Shown piece after piece: positions 26,928 to 36,173 of a stretch of 64,000 bases of DNA (position 1 is its first letter; every line of letters starts with the position of its first letter). The stretch comes from JAICXG01 sp036494545. Lineage in GTDB: Bacteria; Verrucomicrobiota; Verrucomicrobiia; Chthoniobacterales; UBA10450. The notes under the pieces are model-generated. The model had not been told where the DNA came from. It worked only from the letters and a program-made list of their open reading frames with translations, and searched no databases. The stretch covers positions 1 to 64,000 of the forward strand of contig DASXOB010000025.1 in NCBI GenBank assembly GCA_036494545.1. The letters run 5' to 3'. The translations under genes and the position numbers were made by a program.

Positions 26928-27937
26928 TTAGCGGCGTTTGCCAAACCAGCCGAGCAGGGTGATGGCGGCAAGGGCCAGCGCACCGCCACAGATCCAGTTG
27001 CGATGCATGCTCACCCAAAGCGCGGGTGCGCAGTCGGTGGCGCGATGGTCGAATGAACCGTGCGCACCGCGGTCTTCCTCATCATCGACCGGTGCCACAG
27101 GTTGAATTTGCGATTGGGATCGGCTGGGCCGTTGTGCTGCTGCGAATCATAGCCAACGCGGCCGAGATGCCGGTCAAGCAAACCGGGAATGACACGATTG
27201 CCGAGAATTGCTTTTACCGTCGGAACCCCAACGAACATTTCGCGGCGCGGATGGTGAGAAGCATAACAATGGCACGCGCCGCCACTTCGGGTTGGTAAAT
27301 GGGCGGGACAGGTTGCGGTTTTCTTGGCAGCCGGCTCTCTACCCAACTGAATTGCGGCGTGTTCAGCGCAGGCATCTGCACCATACAGATGCGCACGCAG
27401 CTCTGGTCGTGGATCAGTTCGCAGCGGAGCGAGTCCATGAATCCCTGGATTGGGTGTTTTGATCCGCAATAAGCCGCCTGCAATGGGATTCCGCGATATG
27501 CGAGTGCGGAGCCAACCTGAATGATCGTTCCGCGATCACGTGGCAACATGCGTCGCAATGCCGCGAGCGTATCGTAGACGAAGCCGAGACAATTCACTTC
27601 GGTGACGCGCCGGAATTCTTCGGCCGACGTCTCGATTACCGGCGAAAAGACAGAGGTCATGGCAACGCTCACCCAGACGTCAATTGGGCCAAATTGCTTT
27701 TCAGTTTCGGTGGGCGGCGGCTTTTAGCTGATCCGGATCGGCCACGTCGGTTGGAAGCATAATTGCTGCGCCGCCGAGCCCCTCGACATCGCGTTGCGCA
27801 CCTTGCAAGCCGGCCTGTCCCCGAGCAATCAAACCAAGACGTGCTCCTTCGCGCGCAAAGGCCTGCACAGTGGCTCGTCCAGCGCCGGCTGATGCTCCGG
27901 TGACGACGATTGTTCGCGGTTCTGTTTTCTTACTCAC
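26928..27937 (-). pseudogene. SDR-family oxidoreductase with C-terminal membrane anchor, broken by three frameshifts
   Basis: Read in order on the minus strand, the pieces rebuild one SDR protein. GTG 27937 starts VSKKTEPRTIVVTGASAGAG (Rossmann motif) through LPTDVADPDQLKAAA. A shift at about 27705-27712 continues as TETEKQFGPIDVWVSVAMTS, then VGSALAYRGIPLQAAYCGSK (YxxxK active site) and VQMPALNTPQF. A second shift at about 27265-27272 continues as ASHHPRREMFVGVPTVKAIL and GYDSQQ. A third near 27090-27100 gives VDDEEDRGAHGSFDHRATD and ends in a C-terminal hydrophobic helix (ICGGALALAAITLLGWFG) with stop at 26928. The order matches a known SDR subgroup with a membrane tail. Three lesions in 1 kb make genuine decay more likely than read error. 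Confidence 0.85.
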
Positions 27938-28049
27938 GGACGAACTATCGAAGCGGACGAGCGTCTTGAGCGTGCTCGTCCGCAGCGAACGAAGGTCGAT
28001 GCGATGAACTTGCCTAACGACGTCGCGCTTTTGGTAAATTTGGCTGCGA

Positions 28050-29345
28050 TTATTCCAATCCGAGAGCGCGGAAAGTTTCGTCGATATGCCGAAAGTGAAT
28101 CTCGAGCGAACAAAGCCGGTCGATTTCTTCCGGGGACAGCAGGGCGGTAATTTCGGGTTCCTGCTTCGCATTTTCCGCGAAAGATTGATCGCCCTCCCAC
28201 GTCTTCATCGCCGCGCGCTGGACTGCTTCGTAGGCGGCCTTGCGCTCGGCGCCGGCGCGAGTAAGCGCAAGGAGAATGGACTGGCTGTGGTAGAGACCTT
28301 TCGTTAGGCGCAGATTGCGCTCCATGTTTTCCGGATAGACGATAAGCTTCTCGATCAGATCGCGCAGCTTATCGAGCATGTAATCGATCAAAGTGCAGGT
28401 GTCGGGCAGGATGATCCGTTCTGCGCTGGAATGACTGATGTCTCGCTCGTGCCAGAGAGCGACGTTTTCCAGAGCGACCAAAGCGTTTCCTCTAACGACG
28501 CGCGCCAAACCGCTGAGGCGTTCGGCAGTAATCGGATTGCGTTTGTGCGGCATGGCGGAGCTGCCTTTCTGTCCCGCGCTGAAGTATTCCTCCGCCTCGA
28601 GCACTTCGGTGCGCTGTAAATGCCGGAGTTCGGTAGCCCACCGATCGATACTTGAAGCGATGAGTGCGAGCGTTGTGGAAAATTCCGCGTGTCGGTCGCG
28701 CTGGATGATCTGGGTTGAGAGCTTGGCTGGTTGCAGGCCAAGCTTATCGCAGACGTATTGCTCTACTCGAGGATCAAGATGCGCATGCGTGCCGACGGCG
28801 CCACTTAACTTACCCACCCGCACTCGCTCGAGCGTCTGCGCGAGCCGCTCCTCTGCACGGCCAAATTCGTCGAACATGAGGGCGAGCTTGAGTCCAAAGG
28901 TGATCGGTTCCGCGTGAATGCCATGGCTTCGGCCGATCATCGGAGTCATTTTGAATCGCCGTGCCTGTCGGCCGATTGTCGCCCGCAGTTGGCGCAAATC
29001 GTCGAGCAGAATCTTGCCCGCTTCGACCATCTGCACCGCGAGGGTGGTGTCGAGAATATCGGAGGAGGTTAGCCCCTGATGAATCCAACGCGCCGCTGGC
29101 CCAACTGAAGCGGCAACGTTCTCGAGAAAGGCAATTACGTCGTGATTGGTCCGCCGTTCGATCTCCTGGATTTCAGGAATGGAAAAACGAGCCCGCTTTC
29201 GAATTTCCTCCGCATCGCTCGGCGGGATCTGGCCCAGCTCGGCCATTGCTTCACAAGCCAGAATCTCGATCTCGAGCCAAATCTCGAACTTGCGCTGCTC
29301 GGACCATAGCTTGCGCATCGGCGCACGGGAATAACGATCGATCAC
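28050..29345 (-). CDS. purB: Adenylosuccinate lyase
   Basis: 431 residues from GTG 29345 (VIDRYSRAPM, the usual family N-terminus); the in-frame extension to 29423 is arginine-rich, runs through the terminator stem, and is unlikely. It splits SAICAR and adenylosuccinate in purine synthesis. The fumarase-superfamily signature GSSAMPHKRNP is present, as are HQGLTSSDILDT and RSHGIHAEP. The gene sits between the SDR pseudogene and a terminator of the preceding small gene, so it likely has its own promoter. The 9-mer at 28301 is read as Leu-Thr. Confidence 0.95.
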   Translation of the reverse strand: MIDRYSRAPMRKLWSEQRKFEIWLEIEILACEAMAELGQIPPSDAEEIRKRARFSIPEIQEIERRTNHDVIAFLENVAASVGPAARWIHQGLTSSDILDTTLAVQMVEAGKILLDDLRQLRATIGRQARRFKMTPMIGRSHGIHAEPITFGLKLALMFDEFGRAEERLAQTLERVRVGKLSGAVGTHAHLDPRVEQYVCDKLGLQPAKLSTQIIQRDRHAEFSTTLALIASSIDRWATELRHLQRTEVLEAEEYFSAGQKGSSAMPHKRNPITAERLSGLARVVRGNALVALENVALWHERDISHSSAERIILPDTCTLIDYMLDKLRDLIEKLIVYPENMERNLRLTKGLYHSQSILLALTRAGAERKAAYEAVQRAAMKTWEGDQSFAENAKQEPEITALLSPEEIDRLCSLEIHFRHIDETFRALGLE

Positions 29346-29390
29346 CGCAGGAAGATAGAAAAGGCGCCGCCGCCGGCAAAGCGATTCCTC

Positions 29391-29433
29391 AAAAAAGAAA
29401 CGTCGCCCAGGCAGGCATCCCACCTGAGCGACG
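29391..29433 (-). terminator. Rho-independent terminator of the 60-residue gene
   Basis: On the minus strand an 11-bp stem (29423-29433 with 29401-29411, 10 of 11 paired) has an 11-nt loop and is followed directly by TTTCTTTTTT (complement of 29391-29400). It lies 26 nt after the stop of the small gene at 29459 and upstream of purB, so it separates their transcripts. Confidence 0.9.
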
Positions 29434-29458
29434 CAGAGACTCCGTTATCGGAAAAATT

Positions 29459-29641
29459 TTAGCAGACCCGGGCGCGGGTAAGGCGGCCGTTGTTCTCCAC
29501 ACGAACCTGGCCACTGCCAAGAAGATCTGCTACCGCGGCGACAGTTTCCTTCGTGTTTTTCGTGCAGGAACTCACGGCGAGGATGAGATCTCCCAGCGAA
29601 AGTTTCGGCCGGGTTTTTAGGATCTGAGTGTTCTTTTTCAT
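29459..29641 (-). CDS. Small conserved-looking protein, unknown function
   Basis: 60 residues from ATG 29641 (an ATG 12 codons upstream is possible). It is Lys-rich at the N-terminus, followed by a helical stretch (SLGDLILAVSSCTKNTKE) and a short strand-turn (VRVENNGRLTRARV), like a tiny winged-helix or histone-like fold. I do not recognise a named family. A well-formed terminator 26 nt downstream indicates an independently transcribed, probably abundant mRNA. Confidence 0.7.
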   Translation of the reverse strand: MKKNTQILKTRPKLSLGDLILAVSSCTKNTKETVAAVADLLGSGQVRVENNGRLTRARVC

Positions 29642-29803
29642 AAGAGGCTGAGAATTATTCAGCAATTTGGATGCCATCTAAAAGGTTAGATCACTTCCCC
29701 TTGCAAATGTTCAACGAAGGTGCCACAGGGCGCGTTCCTTCTGTCGTCGAGGTGACACATGTGTAATAAATAGACACAGGGCCGGTAGTTCCGTTCCACA
29801 TGT

Positions 29804-30454
29804 TTAAGATGCGAAATCGGGAGCCGGTTGCGGCCGCTTGGCCGTGAGCCGCAGAACGACCAGATAAAGAATCGCCAGGATTGCGACAAAAAGCACGATC
29901 CAGTGGGATTGTGTCTTCATCAAAGTCATCATCCCGTCGGGATTTCGAATGAGGTCAGGCTGTTTTTCAAAAGCCTTCAGCCCCAGATAAGCCAACACCG
30001 AGCACCAGATCGCGGAGCCGGCGACGGTCACGATACTGAATATCCAAAAGTTCATCCGCACGATCCCGGCGGGGATTGAAATGAGATGGCGAATCACCGG
30101 CAGCAATCGCGCAAAAAAGACACCGCCCGCTTCGTAGCGTTGCAGCCAGATTTCGGCGCGCTCGAACTTGTCAGCGGAGATGAAAAAATATTTTCCGAAG
30201 CGGAGAATGAAAGGCCGGCCGACAATGAGCGAGATCCAGTAGCTCAGCGCCGCCCCGAGATATGATCCAAGAGTGCCGGCCAGAATAACGCCAGCGAAGC
30301 TCAAATCACCCTGAGCGGCGAGAAATGCTGCCGGCGGGATCACGATCTCGCTCGGTACCGGAATGATCGAACTTTCCATTGCCATGAGCGCGATGATCCC
30401 GAGATAACCGCCGTGTAAAACCCAGCCAAACCAAATTTCAACTAAATGATGCAT
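29804..30454 (-). CDS. DedA-family membrane protein
   Basis: 216 residues with a VTT/SNARE-associated domain: ESSIIPVPSEIVIPPAAFLA, then GRPFILRFGKYF and the motif FFARLLPVIRHLISIPAGI, whose FxRxxPxxR and AG residues are diagnostic. DedA proteins include undecaprenyl-phosphate and phospholipid flippases/scramblases and are needed for envelope integrity and membrane potential. It is divergent from an MsbA-like ABC exporter with a 122-nt shared promoter region, which fits envelope work. Confidence 0.9.
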   Translation of the reverse strand: MHHLVEIWFGWVLHGGYLGIIALMAMESSIIPVPSEIVIPPAAFLAAQGDLSFAGVILAGTLGSYLGAALSYWISLIVGRPFILRFGKYFFISADKFERAEIWLQRYEAGGVFFARLLPVIRHLISIPAGIVRMNFWIFSIVTVAGSAIWCSVLAYLGLKAFEKQPDLIRNPDGMMTLMKTQSHWIVLFVAILAILYLVVLRLTAKRPQPAPDFAS

Positions 30455-30576
30455 AGGAGAACTTCCAATTCCCGATTTCTTATTTCAGACTTAGCCTCAC
30501 CTTTGCTCAGGTAGGGCGTATAAATGTTCGCCGGTAGTTCCATCGCAAATCGACCTTTGGCAATCGCAATCCCGTT

Positions 30577-32328
30577 ATGATTTACCGGCGCGTGCTTCGC
30601 TACTACCGCCCGTTTCTCGGGTCGACCGTCATCGGCCTCGTGCTCTCGCTCGCTGCCACCAGTGTAAATTTGCTCAAGCCTTGGCCTTTTAAATTCATTG
30701 TCGATCAAATCATTCCCACCCACTCCGCCTTTCGGGCAACGCATCCGGATTGGCATCGTTACATTGTCCCGGTCTGTCTAGCTGTGGTCGGGTTGCAGGT
30801 AGTATGGGGAATTCTCAATCTGGTGACCAATTACATCTTCGTTAAGGTCGGATTGCAGGCTTTGTTAGAAATCAGGACCGATCTTTACTCTCACCTGCAG
30901 CGGCTCTCCCTTAAATTTCACGACACGCGCCGCTCGGCCGACTCCAGTTTTCGGGTCGCCTACGACTCGCAGTCAATCCAGACGGTTTACAACAAAGGGT
31001 TCACCAACATCTTTGGCTCGGTTGCAACCCTGGTCGGAATCTTCGCCATCATGTTGCGGTTCGACTGGCAACTGACCTTGCTGTCGTTAGGTATTGTGCC
31101 GCTGATCGTGGGTGCGATTTACTTTTTTGCGCAACGAATCCGGACGGAATCCACCTTCATCCAGGAAAGCGAGAGCGCGGTCCTCATGCAAGCACAGGAA
31201 GGGCTGGGATCGATCCGAATGGTGCACGCTTTTGGGCGGGAGGATTTCGAGGTCTCGCAATTTCAACAGCGCGCGCACCAGAGTCTGCTCGCCAACCTGC
31301 AGTTGACCCTGACTAACCTGAAGAGCGCGCTTGTCATTACCTCTCTGGTCGGCGCGGGAACGGCAGCGATGTATTACCTCGGCACCCTGCACGTTCTCTC
31401 CGGGACGCTGACGCTCGGGTCGCTGATCGTTTTCAGTAACTACCTCGTCATGCTTTACCAGCCGCTGCAGGAACTCACCTACACGGCCTGGGCGATGGAA
31501 GGCGCGACTGCTGGCGCGAAACGCTGTTTTGAGGTGCTCGATCGCGAGGACGACGTGCGCGATTCCCCTAATGCAGTTGCGATCGCTGGCACCCAGGCAG
31601 CAATCAACTTCACGCAGGTCAGCTTTGCCTATGATGAAAGTCAACCGGTCCTGCACGAGATCAACCTGCGCATCGCACCAAATCAAATCGTCGCACTCGT
31701 CGGTGGCACCGGCGCTGGCAAAAGCACGCTGCTCAGCTTGGTGCCGCGCTTTTACGATCCGAACGCTGGAGTGGTTAGGCTGGATGGGCGTGACGTGCGC
31801 ACCATCACCAAGACATCGCTTCGGGCCCAAATCGCGATCGTGTTGCAGGACACCCTCCTCTTCTCGACCACCATCCGCGAGAACATCGCCTATGGCCGAC
31901 CGGACGCGAGCGAGCAAGAGATCCGCGAAGCGGCCCGTCGCGCGCAGGCAGAGGAATTTATCAACCGCTTGCCTAACGGATACGAAAGCTCAGTCGGTGA
32001 ACGCGGCGGTCATCTCAGTGTAGGTCAACGCCAGCGCATCGGCATCGCGCGCGCCTTTCTCAAAAATGCTCCGATTCTGCTCCTCGATGAACCCACCTCC
32101 GCGCTCGATCCCACAACCGAGGCTGCCATCATGGAAACAATCAAAGACCTCATGCACGGCCGGACCACCCTGATCGTCACCCACCGTCTCGCAACTGTGC
32201 ACGGCGTTGATCAAATCGTCGTCCTCGAGCACGGCCGCGTCGTCGAGCAAGGCCGCGGTGGCGAACTGGTGGCGCATGGGGGTGCTTATGCCAGACTCTA
32301 CGCCGCCGGCAATTATCTGACGAAATGA
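30577..32328 (+). CDS. MsbA-like ABC exporter (fused membrane and ATPase domains)
   Basis: 583 residues. Six membrane helices cover about 1-310, followed by an ATPase domain with Walker A GGTGAGKST (376-384), signature HLSVGQRQR, Walker B ILLLDEPTSALD and a downstream His (VTHRL). Half-transporters of this kind form homodimers that export lipids, lipid-linked glycans, peptides or drugs. The stop overlaps the acyltransferase start (ATGA), and a glycosyltransferase follows, so export of a lipid or glycan is the best guess. Confidence 0.92.
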   Translation: MIYRRVLRYYRPFLGSTVIGLVLSLAATSVNLLKPWPFKFIVDQIIPTHSAFRATHPDWHRYIVPVCLAVVGLQVVWGILNLVTNYIFVKVGLQALLEIRTDLYSHLQRLSLKFHDTRRSADSSFRVAYDSQSIQTVYNKGFTNIFGSVATLVGIFAIMLRFDWQLTLLSLGIVPLIVGAIYFFAQRIRTESTFIQESESAVLMQAQEGLGSIRMVHAFGREDFEVSQFQQRAHQSLLANLQLTLTNLKSALVITSLVGAGTAAMYYLGTLHVLSGTLTLGSLIVFSNYLVMLYQPLQELTYTAWAMEGATAGAKRCFEVLDREDDVRDSPNAVAIAGTQAAINFTQVSFAYDESQPVLHEINLRIAPNQIVALVGGTGAGKSTLLSLVPRFYDPNAGVVRLDGRDVRTITKTSLRAQIAIVLQDTLLFSTTIRENIAYGRPDASEQEIREAARRAQAEEFINRLPNGYESSVGERGGHLSVGQRQRIGIARAFLKNAPILLLDEPTSALDPTTEAAIMETIKDLMHGRTTLIVTHRLATVHGVDQIVVLEHGRVVEQGRGGELVAHGGAYARLYAAGNYLTK

Positions 32329-32909
32329 GCAATGTAAACGACGATCGTCGCGTGGAAGGCGATTGGTGGAAGGACGCAATCCCGCCTAACGTGCATTTTG
32401 GCACCGGCTTCTATTGCGAAACGGCGCAAATCTTTCGTTTTTTGCGCAGCCGGCGTGAAGGTGCAGTCTCGTTAGGCGATTATGTTTCCTGTTACGCCGG
32501 TTGCTCGTTTGCCATCGGCGAAAACGGCCGCTGCAGCGTCGGCGACTTCACGCTTATGAATGGCGCACTCGTCATGGCGGACGAACTCATCGAGATCGGC
32601 AGCTATTGTCTCATCTCTTGGAACGTCGGCATCGCGGATTCCGATTTTCATCCGCTCGATCCGGCCGAGCGTCGGCGCGACGCCCTCGCCCTTGCACCCT
32701 ATTATAAGGATCGTCCGCCGCGTCCGCCCATCCGCACCGCGCCCGTCCGCATTGGCCACAATGTCTGGATTGGAATGAATGCCGTCATCCTCAAGGGCGT
32801 AACGATTGGAGATAACTCCGTCATCGCCGCCGGCTCGGTCGTCTCAAAGAGTGTCTCGGCGAACACGGTCGTCGCGGGCAATCCCGCCGTCGTCGTGAAG
32901 CATCTTTGA
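32325..32909 (+). CDS. Left-handed beta-helix acyltransferase
   Basis: 194 residues, overlapping the exporter stop by 4 nt. Hexapeptide repeats appear in the middle and at the C-terminus (VRIGHNVWIGMNAVILKGVT, IGDNSVIAAGSVVSK, NTVVAGNPAVVVK), the typical end of maltose/galactoside O-acetyltransferase-like enzymes (WbbJ/LacA type). It probably acetylates a sugar of a cell-surface glycan using acetyl-CoA. The unusual N-terminal about 45 residues (SRREGAVSLGDYVSCYAGCS) form an earlier beta-helix coil. One exact 9-mer at 32469. Confidence 0.88.
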   Translation: MSNVNDDRRVEGDWWKDAIPPNVHFGTGFYCETAQIFRFLRSRREGAVSLGDYVSCYAGCSFAIGENGRCSVGDFTLMNGALVMADELIEIGSYCLISWNVGIADSDFHPLDPAERRRDALALAPYYKDRPPRPPIRTAPVRIGHNVWIGMNAVILKGVTIGDNSVIAAGSVVSKSVSANTVVAGNPAVVVKHL

Positions 32910-33017
32910 GCCACGAATGAGACGGATTAAATGGGCGATTAAGGGCCGCCGAAGAGCGATCGTTAGGCCGCCTTTGCATCTGTCTCATCGGTGGAATGCT
33001 CGGTCAATACCGGTCAG

Positions 33018-34190
33018 ATGAAACGCAAGCGAGTCATTGTCATGGGTTTCATGGGCTCGATGCCAATAGCGGGCGTCATCTGGCAGCACATCCATTACAT
33101 CCTCGGCCTGCAACGCCTCGGGCACGACGTTTACTATATCGAAGATTCTGCCCGCCTCGCTTACAACCCGCAAACCTTCGAACTGGCGGATGACTACACT
33201 TATGCTGCCAGTGTTCTGACCCAGTTGGCGAACGAGTTTGGCTTCGAACGTCGCTGGGGTTACTGCGCCCGCTACCTCGATGAGCGACCAACCGCCGGCC
33301 TTAGCCTATCTAGAATAAAACAGCTCTACCGCGAGGCCGACGCTATTCTCAATGTTTGCGGCACCCAGGAATTCAACGACGACCTGCGCCGGAGCAATCG
33401 TATCCTCTACGTCGAGAGCGACCCTGGCGTCGAGCAGATCAAGGTCGACAACCGCGTTCGTTCTACCATCGAGTATCTCGGGCAACATCGCGCCCTTTTC
33501 ACCTTTGGCGAAAACATCGGCACCGACCGGTTTCCCGTGCCTCTGCACAACCTTCCCTGGCTTCCCACCCGCCAGCCCGTAGCAACCGATCTTTGGAAAA
33601 CGAATCGCGTTCCCAAAGCCAGCGCTATCCTTACCTCCATCGCCAATTGGTCCACCAGCGGCCTGAAAGACATCAAGTGGCGCGGCGAGAAATATCTCTG
33701 GAGCAAGTCGCGCGAGTTTCTTCGTTTTATCGCCGCGCCGAAAAAGTCGGGCGAACCCTTCGAGCTGACGACTGATATCAAGGACGAAAAGACCCGTGCC
33801 CGTTTCCTGCAAAACGACTGGCGTTTCCAAAGCCCGCACGAGATGAGCGTCGATTACTGGAGTTATCGCAACTACATCCGACGCTCCAAAGGCGAGTTCA
33901 CGGTCGCGAAAGACCAATACGTGCGACTGCACACCGGCTGGTTCAGCGATCGCAGCGCCTGTTACCTCGCTGCCGGACGGCCTGTCATCACCCAGCAAAC
34001 CGGTTTCAGTGACCATTACGGCAATGAAGGCGGCCTTTTCGGCTTTGACTCGTTAGGCGAAATCACCGAAGCCGTGCGCGAGATCAATGCCGACTATAAG
34101 AAGCACAGTCGCGCCGCCCGCGCTCTTGCCTGCGAGGTCTTTGAAGCGGAAAAGGTCGTGGGAGACTTACTTGATCGCGCCGGGATTTAG
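33018..34190 (+). CDS. Putative GT-B glycosyltransferase
   Basis: 390 residues from ATG 33018 (an upstream in-frame start at 32991 adds nine residues before KRKRVIVMGFMG). The N-terminus is a Rossmann start with IAGVIWQHIHYILGLQRLGH; the C-terminal half has a nucleotide-sugar site-like stretch (TGWFSDRSACYLAAGRPVIT, then TGFSDHYGNEGGLFGF). This matches family 1/4-type glycosyltransferases in general, not a specific enzyme. The location behind the exporter and acyltransferase suggests surface glycan synthesis. One exact 9-mer at 34050 (Ser-Leu-Gly). Confidence 0.65.
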   Translation: MKRKRVIVMGFMGSMPIAGVIWQHIHYILGLQRLGHDVYYIEDSARLAYNPQTFELADDYTYAASVLTQLANEFGFERRWGYCARYLDERPTAGLSLSRIKQLYREADAILNVCGTQEFNDDLRRSNRILYVESDPGVEQIKVDNRVRSTIEYLGQHRALFTFGENIGTDRFPVPLHNLPWLPTRQPVATDLWKTNRVPKASAILTSIANWSTSGLKDIKWRGEKYLWSKSREFLRFIAAPKKSGEPFELTTDIKDEKTRARFLQNDWRFQSPHEMSVDYWSYRNYIRRSKGEFTVAKDQYVRLHTGWFSDRSACYLAAGRPVITQQTGFSDHYGNEGGLFGFDSLGEITEAVREINADYKKHSRAARALACEVFEAEKVVGDLLDRAGI

Positions 34191-34669
34191 TCAGGGAACG
34201 ACCGTCAAAGCTAGGTCATTCCCATCTCCGCCTTCGTAGTCCGCCTGGAAGCTATGCCGGTACGCTAATTACTTGCCATCGGCAAACTGTTAAAGGCGCC
34301 GGCGATCGGGCTTGCACAAGCGCTATTAGTTGCGGTTTGAGTTACCCCGGCGCGCTATCCGGCTCGTTTTTTCGTTCAAGCCAAACCTCGCCGGCCACGC
34401 TGGTGTAGATGAAGGGCCGAAAAGAGGCTTCATTTCCGTGAGGCCATGGAGAGGGAGCGATCTTCATTTTGTCGAGTTGTTATTTCGCGGTTCGCCCTTG
34501 GCCTAACGAAATTGAGTGGCGAAGACCAGCCATTTCCTCCTTGCCTCAAACATTCGGCGCGCATTCTGAAACAAATTGCTTCTGAACATTTTTCCGCCTC
34601 GGCCATCTAAGGCATGGATTGGCGTTTTACAGCCGCACTCTCCTGCTTGATCTTCCGGCTCTTTTTCTC
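34191..34669. other. 479-nt non-coding stretch
   Basis: Between the glycosyltransferase and the HtrA-like gene, both plus-strand. It contains one exact 9-mer at 34501-34509. No ORF, RNA or convincing terminator stem was seen; the promoter of the HtrA pair presumably lies here. Confidence 0.5.
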
Positions 34670-36169
34670 ATGCATCGAATTCGCTTTTTCATCTGTGCTC
34701 TCGTCTTCGTGTTTGCGCTCCGCATACAGGCACAACCTCACTCCGCCGTCCAGGACAGCCTCGTCCGCATCACATCGACCGAGGTGGAGCCCGATTATCG
34801 TGCGCCATGGAATTCTGGCTCGATTGGTCGCGGCGTGGGCGCCGGATTTGTCATCAATGGCCATCGCATCCTGACCAATGCCCACGTGGTGAGCAACAGC
34901 CGCTACCTCACGGTTGAGCGCGAGGGCGACCCGAATAAATATCCCGCCACAGTGCGATTCGTCGCGCACGACTGTGACCTGGCGCTACTCGAGGTGGCCA
35001 ACGCCAACTTCTGGAAAAACATGAAGCCGCTCGACTTCGGCGCTATCCCGGCGCTGGAGTCGGTCGTTTCAGCCTACGGCTACCCTATTGGCGGCGAACG
35101 CATGTCAGTCACCACCGGCATTGTGTCACGGATCGACTTCAATCTTTATACTCACTCGGCGATCGATTCGCATCTTGCCATCCAGATCAGCGCGCAAATC
35201 AATCCCGGGAATAGCGGCGGACCAGTCTTACAAAGCGGCAAAGTCGTCGGAGTTGCCTTTCAGGGTTACAGCGGTGATGTCGCACAAGGTGTTGCCTACA
35301 TGATACCGACGCCGGTTATTCGGCGCTTTCTTAAGGATATCCAGGATGGTCACTATGACCGCTACGTCGATCTCGGCATTACCTGGTCGAAACTTCAAAA
35401 TCCGGCACAGCGCCATTACCTCGGACTAAAGGACGACGATCGCGGTGTGCTGGTCGCTACGGTGATTCAGGCCGGACCGTGTGGAAAGCTCCTTCAGCAG
35501 GGAGACGTCCTTCTGGCGATCGATGGTCATCCGATCGCGAGCGACGCTTTTGTCGAATACGAGGGAGAACGAGTGCAGATGCCCGAAGTCGTCGAGCGCA
35601 AGTTTAAGGGTGACACGGTTAAACTTGATCTTCTACGCAATAAGCAGTCCACGACCGTGAATATTACTCTCGGAACAGTCTCGCCGTATTTTATGCAGGG
35701 ACATAGTTATGACATCCGGCCGCGTTATGTCTTATACGGCGGCCTGCTCTTTCAGCCGATGTCGCTCGACCTGCTCGAAGCATATCGGATCAGTGATTTA
35801 CGGGTGCGTCATTTCTTCGACTTCTTTGTGACCGACCAGTTATATCTTCAACACCCGGAAGTCGTCATCCTCACCAATATCCTCCCGGACCCGATTAATA
35901 CTTATCTCATGGCTTACCGCAACGATATCGTGGACGAGATCAACGGAAAGAAAATCGGAACTCTTCAGGATCTGGCCCACGCTTTCGAGCAACCAACCGA
36001 TCGCTTTGTTATTAAGATGATCGGGGACGACCCGCCGCTCGTGCTTGATGCAAAGAAAGTGGAGGCGGCACGGGAACGAATCAAGACCCGCTACAATGTG
36101 CTGGTCGAACAAAATCTCGACGAGCAGCCCCCGCCCAAACCGGCGGTTGCGGCAGAGAATAAGATTTAA
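34670..36169 (+). CDS. HtrA/DegP-type serine protease with PDZ region, exported
   Basis: 499 residues from ATG 34670, which gives a clean signal peptide (FFICALVFVFALRIQAQ); the TTG 17 codons upstream does not. The trypsin-like triad is intact: His72 (TNAHVV), Asp103 (HDCDLALLE) and Ser182 (NPGNSGGPV). A PDZ-like region follows (about 250-370: GVLVATVIQAGPCGKLLQQG) with a second degenerate PDZ toward the C-terminus, as in plant Deg9-type proteins. Likely periplasmic protein quality control or processing. The next gene, 4 nt after the stop, is a paralogue without the triad. Confidence 0.9.
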   Translation: MHRIRFFICALVFVFALRIQAQPHSAVQDSLVRITSTEVEPDYRAPWNSGSIGRGVGAGFVINGHRILTNAHVVSNSRYLTVEREGDPNKYPATVRFVAHDCDLALLEVANANFWKNMKPLDFGAIPALESVVSAYGYPIGGERMSVTTGIVSRIDFNLYTHSAIDSHLAIQISAQINPGNSGGPVLQSGKVVGVAFQGYSGDVAQGVAYMIPTPVIRRFLKDIQDGHYDRYVDLGITWSKLQNPAQRHYLGLKDDDRGVLVATVIQAGPCGKLLQQGDVLLAIDGHPIASDAFVEYEGERVQMPEVVERKFKGDTVKLDLLRNKQSTTVNITLGTVSPYFMQGHSYDIRPRYVLYGGLLFQPMSLDLLEAYRISDLRVRHFFDFFVTDQLYLQHPEVVILTNILPDPINTYLMAYRNDIVDEINGKKIGTLQDLAHAFEQPTDRFVIKMIGDDPPLVLDAKKVEAARERIKTRYNVLVEQNLDEQPPPKPAVAAENKI

Positions 36170-36173
36170 GATC

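Noticed and set aside
27011..28171. Three separate small genes in place of the SDR
   Set aside because: Each piece matches a consecutive part of one SDR protein; treating them as genes would hide the pseudogene.
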